Below are positions 1 to 7,434 of a stretch of DNA of 64,000 nucleotides, one piece after another (position 1 is the stretch's first letter; each line of letters starts with the position of its first letter). The DNA is from an uncultured Collinsella sp. Its GTDB lineage: Bacteria > Actinomycetota > Coriobacteriia > Coriobacteriales > Coriobacteriaceae. Under the pieces are notes generated by a model. The model searched no databases, had not been told where the DNA came from, and saw only the letters and a list, made by a program, of their open reading frames with translations. The stretch spans positions 124,001 through 188,000 of the forward strand of contig CAKUEW010000001.1 in NCBI GenBank assembly GCA_934646815.1, in the 5' to 3' direction. The position numbers and the translations under genes are program-made.

Positions 1-75
1 GTCTTTAATCGCTGGCTGCGCATGTGGCACACCAAGCTGCGTCACTTTAAGCTGTTCAAGACGTATTACAAATAG
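1..75 (+). CDS. C-terminal end of an unidentified protein (cut by window start)
   Basis: An open frame in phase 1 runs from the first base to a TAG at 73-75 and gives 24 residues rich in Trp, Arg, Lys and His, ending in TYYK. The basic aromatic tail suits many protein ends and carries no diagnostic motif, so I assign no function. The racemase start follows 84 bp later on the same strand. Confidence 0.45.
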   Translation, partial: VFNRWLRMWHTKLRHFKLFKTYYK

Positions 76-159
76 ATGAGTGCGGCGCCCGTCCGGTATG
101 TTCCGGGCGGGCGCGGGTATGATACGCGCAATGGCGCGGGCGTCAGCGAGGAGGCGGCG

Positions 160-906
160 ATGGAAAAGCTGGGAGTTATCGGCGGCATGGGCGCCGAGGC
201 CACGTCGTATTACTACGACCAAGTGGTGCGTCATACGGCGGCCACCTGCGATCAGGAGCATATCGATATGGTGGTGCTCTCTAAGTCGACCATGCCCGAC
301 CGTACGTTGGCCATTAAGACCGGCGAGCACGACGAGCTGCTGGCGACGATGAAAGAGTGCGCCCAGGCGCTCGAGACGCTGGGCTGTGCTCACATCGCGA
401 TTCCCTGTAACACGTCGCATTACTTTTTCGACCAGATTCAGTCGTTCACTGCCGTGCCGATTATCCACATGCCGCGCGAGTCGGTGCGCTATGCCCTTGC
501 CGGTGCCGTGATGGGGGAGTGCGAGTTCGACCCCAACCTGAGTATGCCGGCCGAACCGGTGCGCAAGATCGGCATTATGGGCACCGACGGCACGGTTGGC
601 GCGGGCGTCTACGGGCGAGAGTGCGAGACTGCGGGCGTTGAGGTCGTCTATCCCAGTGAGAAGCGTCAGGCAGACGTGATGTCGCTTATCTATGACGACG
701 TGAAGGCTGGACGCGAGCCCGATATGGATAAGTTCGACCGTGTGATGTGGGAGTTCGCCCGCAGTGGCTGCGACCGTGTGATTCTTGCCTGCACGGAGCT
801 CTCGGTGTTGCAAAAGTACCGCGAAATGCCCGAGATTACCCTCGATGCCATGGATGTCCTGGTGCGCGAGTCCATCATCCGCAGTGGTGCCCCTTACCGA
901 CTCTAG
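160..906 (+). CDS. Aspartate/glutamate racemase family protein
   Basis: A 248-residue amino acid racemase of the Asp/Glu/hydantoin racemase superfamily, which interconverts L- and D-amino acids without a cofactor using two cysteines. The N-terminal glycine loop GVIGGMGAEAT is typical of aspartate racemases. The first catalytic cysteine lies in IPCNTSH (about residue 83) and the second in LACTEL (about residue 211). I chose the ATG at 160 because GAGGAG lies just upstream and the glycine loop then falls at the expected N-terminus; an in-frame ATG at 76 would add 28 residues unlike the family. D-Asp or D-Glu for peptidoglycan is a plausible product, but aspartate and glutamate specificity cannot be separated from sequence alone. 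It stands alone and is followed by a terminator. Confidence 0.85.
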   Translation: MEKLGVIGGMGAEATSYYYDQVVRHTAATCDQEHIDMVVLSKSTMPDRTLAIKTGEHDELLATMKECAQALETLGCAHIAIPCNTSHYFFDQIQSFTAVPIIHMPRESVRYALAGAVMGECEFDPNLSMPAEPVRKIGIMGTDGTVGAGVYGRECETAGVEVVYPSEKRQADVMSLIYDDVKAGREPDMDKFDRVMWEFARSGCDRVILACTELSVLQKYREMPEITLDAMDVLVRESIIRSGAPYRL

Positions 907-966
907 GCTCCCGACCTGCCAAAAAGGGACAGGTTTATTTTGGCGGGTTTTATCTGGGAAAACAGC

Positions 967-1004
967 AAGGCCCCAGCTCGATCGGTTCGAGCCGGGGCCT
1001 TTTG
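967..1004. terminator. Bidirectional terminator between racemase and ecfT
   Basis: An inverted repeat with arms AAGGCCCC-AGCTCGA and TCGAGC-CGGGGCCTT, followed by a short T tract on the plus strand; the minus strand also continues into a T-rich run. It separates two convergent genes. Just upstream (about 915-950) is a sequence resembling one arm of the long palindromes described elsewhere in the window, without its partner. Confidence 0.75.
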
Positions 1005-1032
1005 CGTTGAATGATTGGCGTTTGGCGCTGGG

Positions 1033-1779
1033 TTAGAACAGAAAGCCAAGGGCGATGAGGGCGATGCTGGCGAGCAGTACGGCGACGTCTAATCCCTTGA
1101 TGGGATAGCGCTTGTACGAGCTGGCGCGCGTGCGCAGGTAAAACCCGCGTTGCTCGGCTGCCAAGGCGGTGGCGTCGGTCTTGCCAACGCTCGAGATAAG
1201 TAGCGGCACGCATAGCGGCAGCATGAGCTTGAGCTTCTTGATGGGGTTTTTGGTGTCGTACTCCACGCCGCGCGCGGTTTGCGCCTCCATGATGGCGTTC
1301 ATTTCCTGGCCAAACACCGGCACAAAGCGCAGCGCCGTGGTAAAGGTGAACGCATAGCGATATGGCACGTGCAACACCTCGACACAGGCATTGGCGAGGT
1401 CGTTGAGTTTGGTCACCATGAGCATGAGGATAAGTGGCAGCGCTACGCCCAGCAGGCGTAGGCAGGCTTTAGAGCCGGTGATAAGGCCCGTGTCGGTGAC
1501 AAAACCCCATACCACGTTGCCCTCGCGCATAAAGGCGAGCTGCAGCACCAGCATAATCACTGCCAGCGGAATCAGCAGCTTGAGCAGCGAGAGCAGGCGG
1601 TCGACGACGCCGGCATAGGCTCCCAGCGCGAGCGTGAGCGCTAAAAAGCCCAGCAGCGCCACGTAGGTGTCGGACAAAAAGATGCCGATGATGATGGCGG
1701 CGGCAAGGCCCAGTTTGACAACGGGGTTCAGGCGGTGCAGCAGCGTGTCGCCCGGCATGTAGTCGATGACGTTAACCAC
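1033..1779 (-). CDS. ecfT: ECF transporter transmembrane component EcfT (CbiQ family)
   Basis: A 248-residue membrane protein forming the transmembrane coupling subunit of an energy-coupling factor transporter. It links the ATPase pair to small substrate-binding S proteins. The N-terminus has the family pattern of a short amphipathic start (YMPGDTLLHRLNPVVKLG) leading into hydrophobic helices. The C-terminal half holds the long cytoplasmic helical region with the two short Ala-Arg-Gly coupling motifs (EAQTARGVEYD near residue 167 and AEQRGFY near residue 210). The start overlaps the end of the upstream ATPase gene by 8 bp, so the two are translationally coupled. The two S-component genes just upstream on the same strand are its likely partners. 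Confidence 0.93.
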   Translation of the reverse strand: MVNVIDYMPGDTLLHRLNPVVKLGLAAAIIIGIFLSDTYVALLGFLALTLALGAYAGVVDRLLSLLKLLIPLAVIMLVLQLAFMREGNVVWGFVTDTGLITGSKACLRLLGVALPLILMLMVTKLNDLANACVEVLHVPYRYAFTFTTALRFVPVFGQEMNAIMEAQTARGVEYDTKNPIKKLKLMLPLCVPLLISSVGKTDATALAAEQRGFYLRTRASSYKRYPIKGLDVAVLLASIALIALGFLF

Positions 1780-3523
1780 GACGGACCATCTCCTCGGTAA
1801 TACGAACGATGTCAGAAACCTCGCTCACCTGCGCAAAAGCGGGCGAGACGCGCGATGCAAGGCGGCGTGAAAGCTCAATGACCTGCGGCGGCTCAACGTA
1901 GGCCTGCTGCATGAGCTCAATATTCGAGAACAGCTCGTGCGTACGGCCGCGGTCGAGAATGCGACCGTTTGCCATCACGACGATGCGCTCGGCAAAGTCC
2001 GACACGACTTCCATGTCGTGGCAGACCATGACTACGGCACAGCCGCGCTCGGCCATAGTTCGCACCGTCTCCATCACGGTCATGCACTCGCGGTAGTCCA
2101 AGCCGCTTGTGGGCTCGTCGAGCACCACGATCTTGGGCTCTACCACCACGACGGAGGCGAGCGCCACCATCTGGCGTTGGCCGCGCGACAGCGAGAACGG
2201 CGCCTCGTCGGCGGGAAGCCCAAAGCGGTCAATGACAAGTTGGGCGCGACGCAGGGCCTCGTCGCGGTCGATGCCGGCGAGCTCCAAGCCAAAAGCGACC
2301 TCGTCGAGTACCGTGTCTTTGCAAATCTGACGGTCGGGGTTTTGGAAGAGCGTCGCCACCTCGCGGGCGATGCGGCTGGTGGGGACCGTTGCCGTGTCGA
2401 GGCCGGTGACTCGAACGCTGCCCGAGGCCGGTTTGAGCAGGCCCGTGAGTAGCTTGGTGAGCGTTGTCTTTCCGGCGCCGTTTTGGCCGACGATGCCCAC
2501 AAGCTCGCCGGGGTAGAGGGTCAAGTTGAGGTCGTGGACGGCGGCTCCGCCGTTGGGGTAGGCAAACTCAACGTGGTCGAACGTGAGCACCGGTTCGGCA
2601 TCTTTCGCATGCGGGCGCAGCGATGGGGCGTGCGGGGAGCCAGCGGGCTGTGCGGTCTTGTCACTTGCGTGCGCAGGGTCGACGATGGTCGTAATCAGAC
2701 GCTCGGCCTCGTCGACATCCAGACAAGGGGTGCCGCTTGCTAGGCCATCGGCCTCAAGACTGTTGAAGATGCGCGTGACGCGCGGGCAGTCGACGCCGAT
2801 GGCGCGTAGCTCATCGGTGTGTGCGAAGACCTCGTGCGGCTCGCCCTGAAGCGCGATCTCGCCATGGTTGAGCACCAACACGCGGTTGCAGTATTCCGAG
2901 AGCAGGGCGACCTTTTGCTCGACAACGACTATGGTGATGCCGAGTGTGCGGTTTGCCTCGCGCAGGGTCTCAAATACCAACGTAGAGCTGGCGGGATCGA
3001 GCGCCGCCGTTGGTTCGTCGAGCACCAGCACGCGCGGGCGCATGGCCAGGATGGCGGCAATGGCCACTTTTTGCTTCTGTCCGCCCGAAAGCGTGGCGAT
3101 CTCGCGGTCGCGCAGGTCGCTGATGCCGACAGTCTCGAGCGTCTCGCTCACGCGCTGCTTAATCTGGTCGTGTGGGACGCCAAAGTTCTCCAGACCAAAG
3201 AGCATTTCGTCCTCTACCACCGAGGCGACCATCTGCGTGTCGATGTCCTGCAGCACGCTGCCGACAATCTGCGAAACGTCGGTTAGCGAGACCTCGCAGG
3301 TATCTTGGCCGTCAACCATGACAGAGCCAAAAAACGAGCCGGTGTAGTGATGGGGTACGGCGCCCGATAGGCAGGCGGCAAGTGTGGACTTGCCGGCGCC
3401 CGAGGGTCCGATAATGCCGATGAAGTCTCCCTTGTTCACACCGAGCGTGATATGGCTGAGCGCGTGCTCGGTTTGCGTGCCATAGGAGAACGAGACATCG
3501 TCGACGTTGATGATCGTTTCCAT
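1772..3523 (-). CDS. ECF transporter ATPase, two ABC domains fused (EcfA-EcfA')
   Basis: A 583-residue protein carrying both ECF ATPases in one chain. Domain 1 has Walker A GPSGAGKST, signature LSGGQKQ and Walker B VLVLDEPTAALD. Domain 2 has Walker A GQNGAGKTT, a signature variant LSRGQRQ and Walker B IVVLDEPTSGLD. A roughly 60-residue linker rich in Pro, Ala and His joins them. ECF systems usually use two separate ATPases of about 280 residues; fused versions are known in actinobacteria and in thiamin-precursor systems. It energises uptake through EcfT, whose gene overlaps its 3' end. The start has a GAAAGG ribosome site. A 43-bp palindrome lies immediately upstream. Confidence 0.93.
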   Translation of the reverse strand: METIINVDDVSFSYGTQTEHALSHITLGVNKGDFIGIIGPSGAGKSTLAACLSGAVPHHYTGSFFGSVMVDGQDTCEVSLTDVSQIVGSVLQDIDTQMVASVVEDEMLFGLENFGVPHDQIKQRVSETLETVGISDLRDREIATLSGGQKQKVAIAAILAMRPRVLVLDEPTAALDPASSTLVFETLREANRTLGITIVVVEQKVALLSEYCNRVLVLNHGEIALQGEPHEVFAHTDELRAIGVDCPRVTRIFNSLEADGLASGTPCLDVDEAERLITTIVDPAHASDKTAQPAGSPHAPSLRPHAKDAEPVLTFDHVEFAYPNGGAAVHDLNLTLYPGELVGIVGQNGAGKTTLTKLLTGLLKPASGSVRVTGLDTATVPTSRIAREVATLFQNPDRQICKDTVLDEVAFGLELAGIDRDEALRRAQLVIDRFGLPADEAPFSLSRGQRQMVALASVVVVEPKIVVLDEPTSGLDYRECMTVMETVRTMAERGCAVVMVCHDMEVVSDFAERIVVMANGRILDRGRTHELFSNIELMQQAYVEPPQVIELSRRLASRVSPAFAQVSEVSDIVRITEEMVRRG

Positions 3524-3541
3524 GAGTGCCTTTCATAGTCA

Positions 3542-3585
3542 TTGGGGACGTTCTTTAACGACTAGTCGTTTAGGAACGTCCCCAA
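3542..3585. repeat. Long palindrome upstream of ecfA
   Basis: Perfect 12-bp arms TTGGGGACGTTC (3542-3553) and GAACGTCCCCAA (3574-3585) enclose a second palindrome, AACGACTAGTCGTT. A further partial copy of the gggac motif lies at 3596-3605. It resembles the other intergenic palindromes of this window in having nested arms. Confidence 0.7.
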
Positions 3586-3625
3586 AAGCTAGTTGTTTGG
3601 GACAGTCTTTGAGTCTTTGGTAGCG

Positions 3626-3645
3626 GGGCCGCTGGGGTGCGGCCC
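3626..3645 (-). terminator. GC-rich hairpin after the second S-component gene
   Basis: Arms GGGCCGC and GCGGCCC with a 6-base loop lie 16 bp past the stop of the minus-strand S gene. There is no clear T run on the minus strand, so termination is only likely, not shown. Confidence 0.35.
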
Positions 3646-3660
3646 GTACATCATATCAGG

Positions 3661-4212
3661 CTATTTGCCGAGGACCTTGCGCAGGGGGAAGAAGAGGGCC
3701 TGGACCACAACGGCGTTAAAGACGGCGGTGCCGAGCACAATGGGTGCCTTGGCGAGTGCCGTGGGCAGCGCCGCGCCCATGATGACGGTGCCAAGGACGG
3801 CGAAGAGCGCGCCGGAGACGAGGGTGGTGAGTAGGCCGGCGATAAAGGGATTGAGCTTCTCGCCACCGACGTTGGTCTTAACGAGTGCCGCCATGGTCAG
3901 TGCGCCGGCGAGCTCGGTAACAAAGTTGAGGCCGGGGATGGACGTCGTGATCTGGATGACGGCGGCCGACAGGATGCCAAAGATGGCGGCCTGGGCAAAG
4001 CCGGCCTGCGTGAGCGCGATTGCCAGGGCGTAGGCGGCAATGATGAACTGTGGCTTGATGCCGGTTACGGCCAGGGCGTTGCCGACGGTCATATTGAGGA
4101 TAAAGCCGGCGGCAAGCAGGATGGCGAGTAGGACAAGCGAAGTGATGTCGAGGATGCCCTTGTTGGAAGTGGCGTTGGCAGAAATAGTGCGAGCCTGAGC
4201 GTTGGTGGCCAT
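3661..4212 (-). CDS. ECF transporter S component, TrpP-like (second paralogue)
   Basis: A 183-residue hydrophobic protein with about five to six predicted membrane segments, the size and shape of an ECF substrate-binding S subunit. It shares with the upstream neighbour (4420-4995) the patterns LVLLAILLAAGFILN and SAAVIQITT and an acidic residue in the following helix, so the two are paralogues. The start at 4212 is supported by AAGGAGA eight bases upstream. It would bind the substrate and dock on EcfT and the fused ATPase encoded downstream. The Trp leader ahead of the neighbouring paralogue, and general resemblance to TrpP proteins (for example a G-I/M-KPxF stretch), suggest tryptophan or a related indole compound. 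The substrate is inferred. Confidence 0.78.
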   Translation of the reverse strand: MATNAQARTISANATSNKGILDITSLVLLAILLAAGFILNMTVGNALAVTGIKPQFIIAAYALAIALTQAGFAQAAIFGILSAAVIQITTSIPGLNFVTELAGALTMAALVKTNVGGEKLNPFIAGLLTTLVSGALFAVLGTVIMGAALPTALAKAPIVLGTAVFNAVVVQALFFPLRKVLGK

Positions 4213-4314
4213 GATGTTCTCCTTAAGGTGGGATTTGAGATAAGAGTGTCCTAGACCCCCACGAAAGGGGTTAAATCGAAAGGGGATTAATTTTGAATAA
4301 TGGAGCACGGAGAC

Positions 4315-4412
4315 GGCTTTTCGAGGGCCCCAGGTTGGCGCGAAAGAGGAGCGAAGCGTACTTGGGTACGCGAGCGACGATTGAACGCCAAGATGGGGTG
4401 GCTCGTAAAGCC
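4315..4412. repeat. Branched nested inverted repeat between the two S-component genes
   Basis: Nested complementary arms occur in order: GGCTTTTCGAG with CTCGTAAAGCC (one mismatch), CCCA with TGGGG, TTGGCG with CGCCAA, and an inner hairpin GCGTAC-TTGG-GTACGC. The element begins seven bases past the stop codon of the upstream S gene on the minus strand. It could end or attenuate transcription, or be an RNA-processing site that sets unequal expression of the two paralogues. Confidence 0.65.
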
Positions 4413-4419
4413 GGGCGGG

Positions 4420-4995
4420 CTAGTTGAGCTTGAGTGCCTTCTGGATGGGCAGGTAGAGGGCGCCGACCAGGATGGCGTTGAAGACGGCGGTCATGGCCAC
4501 GACGGGCAGCATGGCGGCGGCAAGCTCGCCCACCACGCCGAGCATGGCCATCTTAATGACCATGAAGATGACGCCGGAGACAAAGGTGGTGACGAAGGTC
4601 GCCACGATGGCGACGGCGGGCTTAACCTGGCCGTTCTTGCCGGCGGCGTTAACGATGGCGGCCATGAGCATGGCGGCGATACCCTCGGCGGCAAAGTCCA
4701 CGAACGGCGAGGTGGTGGTGATCTGGATCACGGCGGCCGAGATAAGGCCAATGACCAATGCCTGACCAATGTTGGGGCGAATGACCAGGATGGTGAGGCA
4801 GAAGGCCGAGATGATGAACTCGGGGCTAATCATGCCGCCCGAGATGCCCGAGATGGCCTTGCCGACGGTGAAGTTGAGAATGAAGCCGGCGGCGAGCAAG
4901 ATAGCGAGCAGGACGAGGGCGCGAACGTCGAGCTTGCCGCGGTCGGCGGTCTGGACGGTGCGGGGCTGGGTGGTGGCGGTGGTGTTCTGAGACAT
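4420..4995 (-). CDS. ECF transporter S component, TrpP-like (first paralogue, under Trp leader)
   Basis: A 191-residue membrane protein, first coding gene after the Trp leader and terminator. The N-terminus is polar (about 27 residues rich in Thr and Gln), followed by LVLLAILLAAGFILN and five further hydrophobic segments. The length and layout match ECF S subunits. The start at 4995 is preceded by GAAAGGA; a longer frame back to 5112 would run into the attenuator hairpin and is rejected. Its position directly under a leader peptide with three Trp codons is strong contextual evidence for tryptophan (or precursor) uptake. It is paralogous to 3661-4212 and likely uses EcfT and the fused ATPase downstream. 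Confidence 0.82.
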   Translation of the reverse strand: MSQNTTATTQPRTVQTADRGKLDVRALVLLAILLAAGFILNFTVGKAISGISGGMISPEFIISAFCLTILVIRPNIGQALVIGLISAAVIQITTTSPFVDFAAEGIAAMLMAAIVNAAGKNGQVKPAVAIVATFVTTFVSGVIFMVIKMAMLGVVGELAAAMLPVVAMTAVFNAILVGALYLPIQKALKLN

Positions 4996-5073
4996 GATGG
5001 AAATCCTTTCGGAAGGAGGGGTGTAGGAGAAAAGCGGAGGCGCGTGATGCGAATGCGATCGGGCTCGAGATAG

Positions 5074-5103
5074 AAAAAGGCCCCCGGTCGAAACCGGAGG
5101 CCT
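5074..5103 (-). terminator. Attenuator terminator of the Trp leader
   Basis: On the minus strand, AGGCCTCCGGT and ACCGGGGGCCT form an 11-bp stem with one mismatch and a TTCG-type loop, followed by five T residues. It lies 37 bp after the leader-peptide stop and about 80 bp before the S-component start, the usual place for a transcription attenuator. Confidence 0.85.
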
Positions 5104-5140
5104 TCCAATCACCTAGAGCACAAAAACAGGCGTGAGGGAC

Positions 5141-5209
5141 TCACTGTCGACCGATCGTATTCGCATCACGCCACCACCAGTTGTTGAGGGACTTCATCGT
5201 GTTCATCAT
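5141..5209 (-). CDS. Trp leader peptide (22 residues, WWW)
   Basis: A short frame with an excellent ribosome site (AAAGGAG, 6-8 bases from the start) encodes 22 residues starting MMNTMKSLNN, then WWW at residues 11-13 (codons 5179-5171) and ending NTIGRQ. Three adjacent codons for the rarest amino acid, followed by a rho-independent terminator and a transporter gene, are the hallmarks of ribosome-mediated attenuation. When charged Trp-tRNA is scarce the ribosome should pause here and the downstream S-component gene should be read. Translation could begin at either of the two adjacent ATG codons. Confidence 0.85.
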   Translation of the reverse strand: MMNTMKSLNNWWWRDANTIGRQ

Positions 5210-5293
5210 GTTGGTGGCTCCTTTCGTGATGCCGTGGCGCGGTCGCACCTTGTTGCTGTTGTGCTGCACTATAGCACAGCGAAGTGTTTGCGG

Positions 5294-5318
5294 GGAAATC
5301 TTTTTTAAAAAGATTTCC
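5294..5318. repeat. AT-rich palindrome upstream of the Trp leader promoter
   Basis: Perfect arms GGAAATCTTTTT and AAAAAGATTTCC around a single central base. It sits about 20 bp upstream of the candidate -10 of the Trp leader and may be an operator or a UP-like element. Confidence 0.5.
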
Positions 5319-5350
5319 TGCACGTTTCTTTCCGGTCGTGCGGGCGAGGT

Positions 5351-5385
5351 GAGCGGGCGGGTCAGTTCAGCCGATCCGCCCGCCC
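5351..5385 (-). terminator. Hairpin after the C69 dipeptidase gene
   Basis: GC-rich arms of 13 bases with two mismatches (GAGCGGGCGGGTC and GATCCGCCCGCCC) lie 11 bp past the dipeptidase stop. No T run follows on the minus strand, so the strength is uncertain. Confidence 0.5.
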
Positions 5386-5395
5386 AGCCAAGGCG

Positions 5396-7198
5396 TTACT
5401 CCTTCTTGCGGCGATAGAGCACGAAGGCGCAGACACCGATAACCACGACGGCGCCAACGGCCATAGCGGCCATGTTGTTGCCTTCGGACTTCTCCTCGGT
5501 TGCCTCTTCCTCTTCGACCTCGGGCTCGGCAACATCCTCATCGGAGAGAGCCTCGTCGGCGTAGGTGATGGACTCGACTAGGCAGTCGTTCTTGGCGTCA
5601 TAATCGCTCGGGACGAACTCCTCGGAGAAATCCTCCTCCTTGAGGTAGTCACGCATTTCCTCGAGCATGGCCTTGCACTTGACGTAGGTGTTCTTGGTGG
5701 CAGCCTTGCCGGCCTTGTTTGCCAGAGCGGTGCGGGCCTCGGTGCCTTCGGCCGCCTGCATGGCCTCGTCGACGGTTAGGTTCTGCTCGATGAGCTCCTT
5801 CTGCAGGGCGTCGAGGTAAGCACGGACGCCGGTGGCGCAGTGGTCGCGGTTCTCGTAGGCGAGCGTGTTGATGTCCATGAGGACGTAGTTGATGGAGTTC
5901 TTGGGCTCCTCGTTGTTCACGACGTCTTCCTCTTCGCAGTGATCGAAGGAGACATCCTGATCGCTAAAGTAGGGGCTAACCTCGGTGAGCAGTGCGGAGT
6001 AGAGGGGGATGGCGACGGAGAACTCGGCGTTGGAGAGCATCTCCCACTGGATGGTCGCGATCTCGGGGTCCATACCTTGGCGAATCTGGAAGGTGTGGAT
6101 CTCGGTGTTGCGGTTGGAGCCGATGGCATAGGCGCCGTCGGTGTTGGCGTTGAGACCAGCGACGTTCTCGCCACGGGCAGCGAAGCTGCGGATCATCTCA
6201 AAGGTGTTCCAGTCGGACTTGCCGGGCGTAAAGAACAGCGGCTGCATCTCGTGGGCTAGGGCGCCGGTCGTGGCACGGGCCTCCTCGCGCTCGTCCTTCA
6301 CGATCTCGTAGTCGGTGCCCTCGGCCAGCGGAGCCATGAAGTAATCGCGGCCCTGGACGTAGCGCGACCACTGGTGCATGCCGGCGTCGTCAATCGGCTC
6401 GCCATAGGTCTTGGCAACGTCAAACTTGCCGTCGGTGTACTCGGCAAAGCCCTTCTCCTTGGGCATGGACTCGATGCCCTCGGAGTGCAGGCAGTTCTCG
6501 GTGTCGTCGAGGTCGACGTCGTAGGTGAGGTTGCCGATGTTGGGGTTAAGCGAGGCGATGTCGTCAGCGAGCTTCATGGCGATCCACTGATGGCCGGAAA
6601 GGGCGGCGAACAGCCAGGTCTCGGTGCTGTCAGCGATGATGATCTGGTCGTTGGAGCAGACGCCCTGCTCGTCGATCAGGGCGCCGATGAGCTCGACGCC
6701 CTCGCGGGCCGTGGCGCTCTCGCCCAGGATGACGCTGGCATAGCTGTACTCGCCAATGCCGGTCTCCTCGGTAATGGGGTCGGCCTCCTCGGCCTTCTCG
6801 TTGTAGGAGGTGCTCAGCGTGGCAGAGCAGGAGACGCCCTTCTCATTGATGCCGGCCTCGGAATAAGCGTCGTAACGATCTTCCCACTGCGAGGGGTTGT
6901 CGCGAACGAAGGTGTAGCGGTAGGTTGCGCCCTTGGACTTGTACTCAAAGCCGGACTCGACCGAGGTGTACTCGTTGCCGTCCTTGTGTGCGGGCTCAAT
7001 GCCAAAGTGCTTGACATAGCGCGGACCGAAGTCCTCGGAGCGGCCGTAGTACGTGTTGCCGTCTGCCGTGAGCTTGCTGCCCATGTAGATCTGGGTGCAG
7101 GCGAGCGCCGAAGTCGGCATGGCCATAATGGCCGCAGCTCCAAAAGCAAGGCCGCAGCCGAGCTTTTTGAGCGTGTTGACAGGATGAGTAAACCTCAT
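5396..7198 (-). CDS. C69 family dipeptidase, secreted and membrane-anchored
   Basis: A 600-residue protein of the peptidase C69 (PepD-like) family of N-terminal nucleophile hydrolases. These cleave dipeptides after self-processing exposes an N-terminal cysteine. Residues 1-33 form a signal peptide ending ALA. Cys34 begins the family motif CTQIYMG and is the predicted nucleophile; GRSEDF follows as in homologues. The C-terminus has a Glu-rich spacer, then one membrane helix (AVGAVVVIGVCAFVLY) and RRKKE, with no LPXTG sorting motif, so it should stay in the cytoplasmic membrane facing outward. The start at 7198 has GGGAGGG upstream. It probably feeds peptide-derived amino acids to this amino-acid-fermenting cell. 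Confidence 0.9.
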   Translation of the reverse strand: MRFTHPVNTLKKLGCGLAFGAAAIMAMPTSALACTQIYMGSKLTADGNTYYGRSEDFGPRYVKHFGIEPAHKDGNEYTSVESGFEYKSKGATYRYTFVRDNPSQWEDRYDAYSEAGINEKGVSCSATLSTSYNEKAEEADPITEETGIGEYSYASVILGESATAREGVELIGALIDEQGVCSNDQIIIADSTETWLFAALSGHQWIAMKLADDIASLNPNIGNLTYDVDLDDTENCLHSEGIESMPKEKGFAEYTDGKFDVAKTYGEPIDDAGMHQWSRYVQGRDYFMAPLAEGTDYEIVKDEREEARATTGALAHEMQPLFFTPGKSDWNTFEMIRSFAARGENVAGLNANTDGAYAIGSNRNTEIHTFQIRQGMDPEIATIQWEMLSNAEFSVAIPLYSALLTEVSPYFSDQDVSFDHCEEEDVVNNEEPKNSINYVLMDINTLAYENRDHCATGVRAYLDALQKELIEQNLTVDEAMQAAEGTEARTALANKAGKAATKNTYVKCKAMLEEMRDYLKEEDFSEEFVPSDYDAKNDCLVESITYADEALSDEDVAEPEVEEEEATEEKSEGNNMAAMAVGAVVVIGVCAFVLYRRKKE

Positions 7199-7282
7199 GA
7201 TCCCTCCCAACGGTTGAAACCCCGCAAAACCGTGCGGTGTTTCAGCTAATAAATACATCTATTAGCCTATAGGAAGTTCAGA

Positions 7283-7353
7283 GAGTATTCATGATGTTCG
7301 ATGAAATACTCGATGAGCGTCCAGAAATATGCGATGAGCGGATAAGAATACTC
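7283..7353. promoter_or_regulatory. Possible operator region upstream of the dipeptidase
   Basis: An 8-bp inverted pair, GAGTATTC (7283-7290) and GAATACTC (7346-7353), encloses three direct CGATGA copies at 7299, 7311 and 7332, two of them extended to CGATGAGCG. The spacings of 12 and 21 bp are close to whole helical turns. The remainder of the 308-bp stretch between the dipeptidase and the small peptide gene holds this element, an imperfect hairpin at about 7380-7423 and the terminator at 7435. No gene was seen in it. Confidence 0.4.
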
Positions 7354-7434
7354 ATTTTGTAGCTTTAGTTAAATAAAGGCACCCTGCAATTACTGCAGCT
7401 TGCTAAAGCACTCTGCAAGGGTGGCAAAGAAAAA

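Larger units (their letters stand above)
4996..5273 (-). promoter_or_regulatory. Trp-attenuator leader region of the S-component genes
   Basis: In minus-strand order it contains a candidate -10 TATAGT (5273-5268; no good -35 seen), a ribosome site AAAGGAG, a 22-codon leader peptide with Trp at codons 11-13, a terminator hairpin and the ribosome site of the S gene. A 21-base segment straight after the Trp codons (5171-5151) is complementary, with one mismatch, to 5063-5043, which lies beyond the terminator. The segment CGGTCGA at the end of the leader frame can also pair with TCGACCG in the terminator. Ribosome position on the Trp codons would therefore change the folding. The exact antiterminator was not resolved by eye. 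Confidence 0.75.

Noticed and set aside
5210-5323. Longer version of the Trp leader peptide (60 residues)
   Set aside because: The extra N-terminal part crosses the promoter-like region and lacks a ribosome site; the strong site precedes the ATG at 5209.
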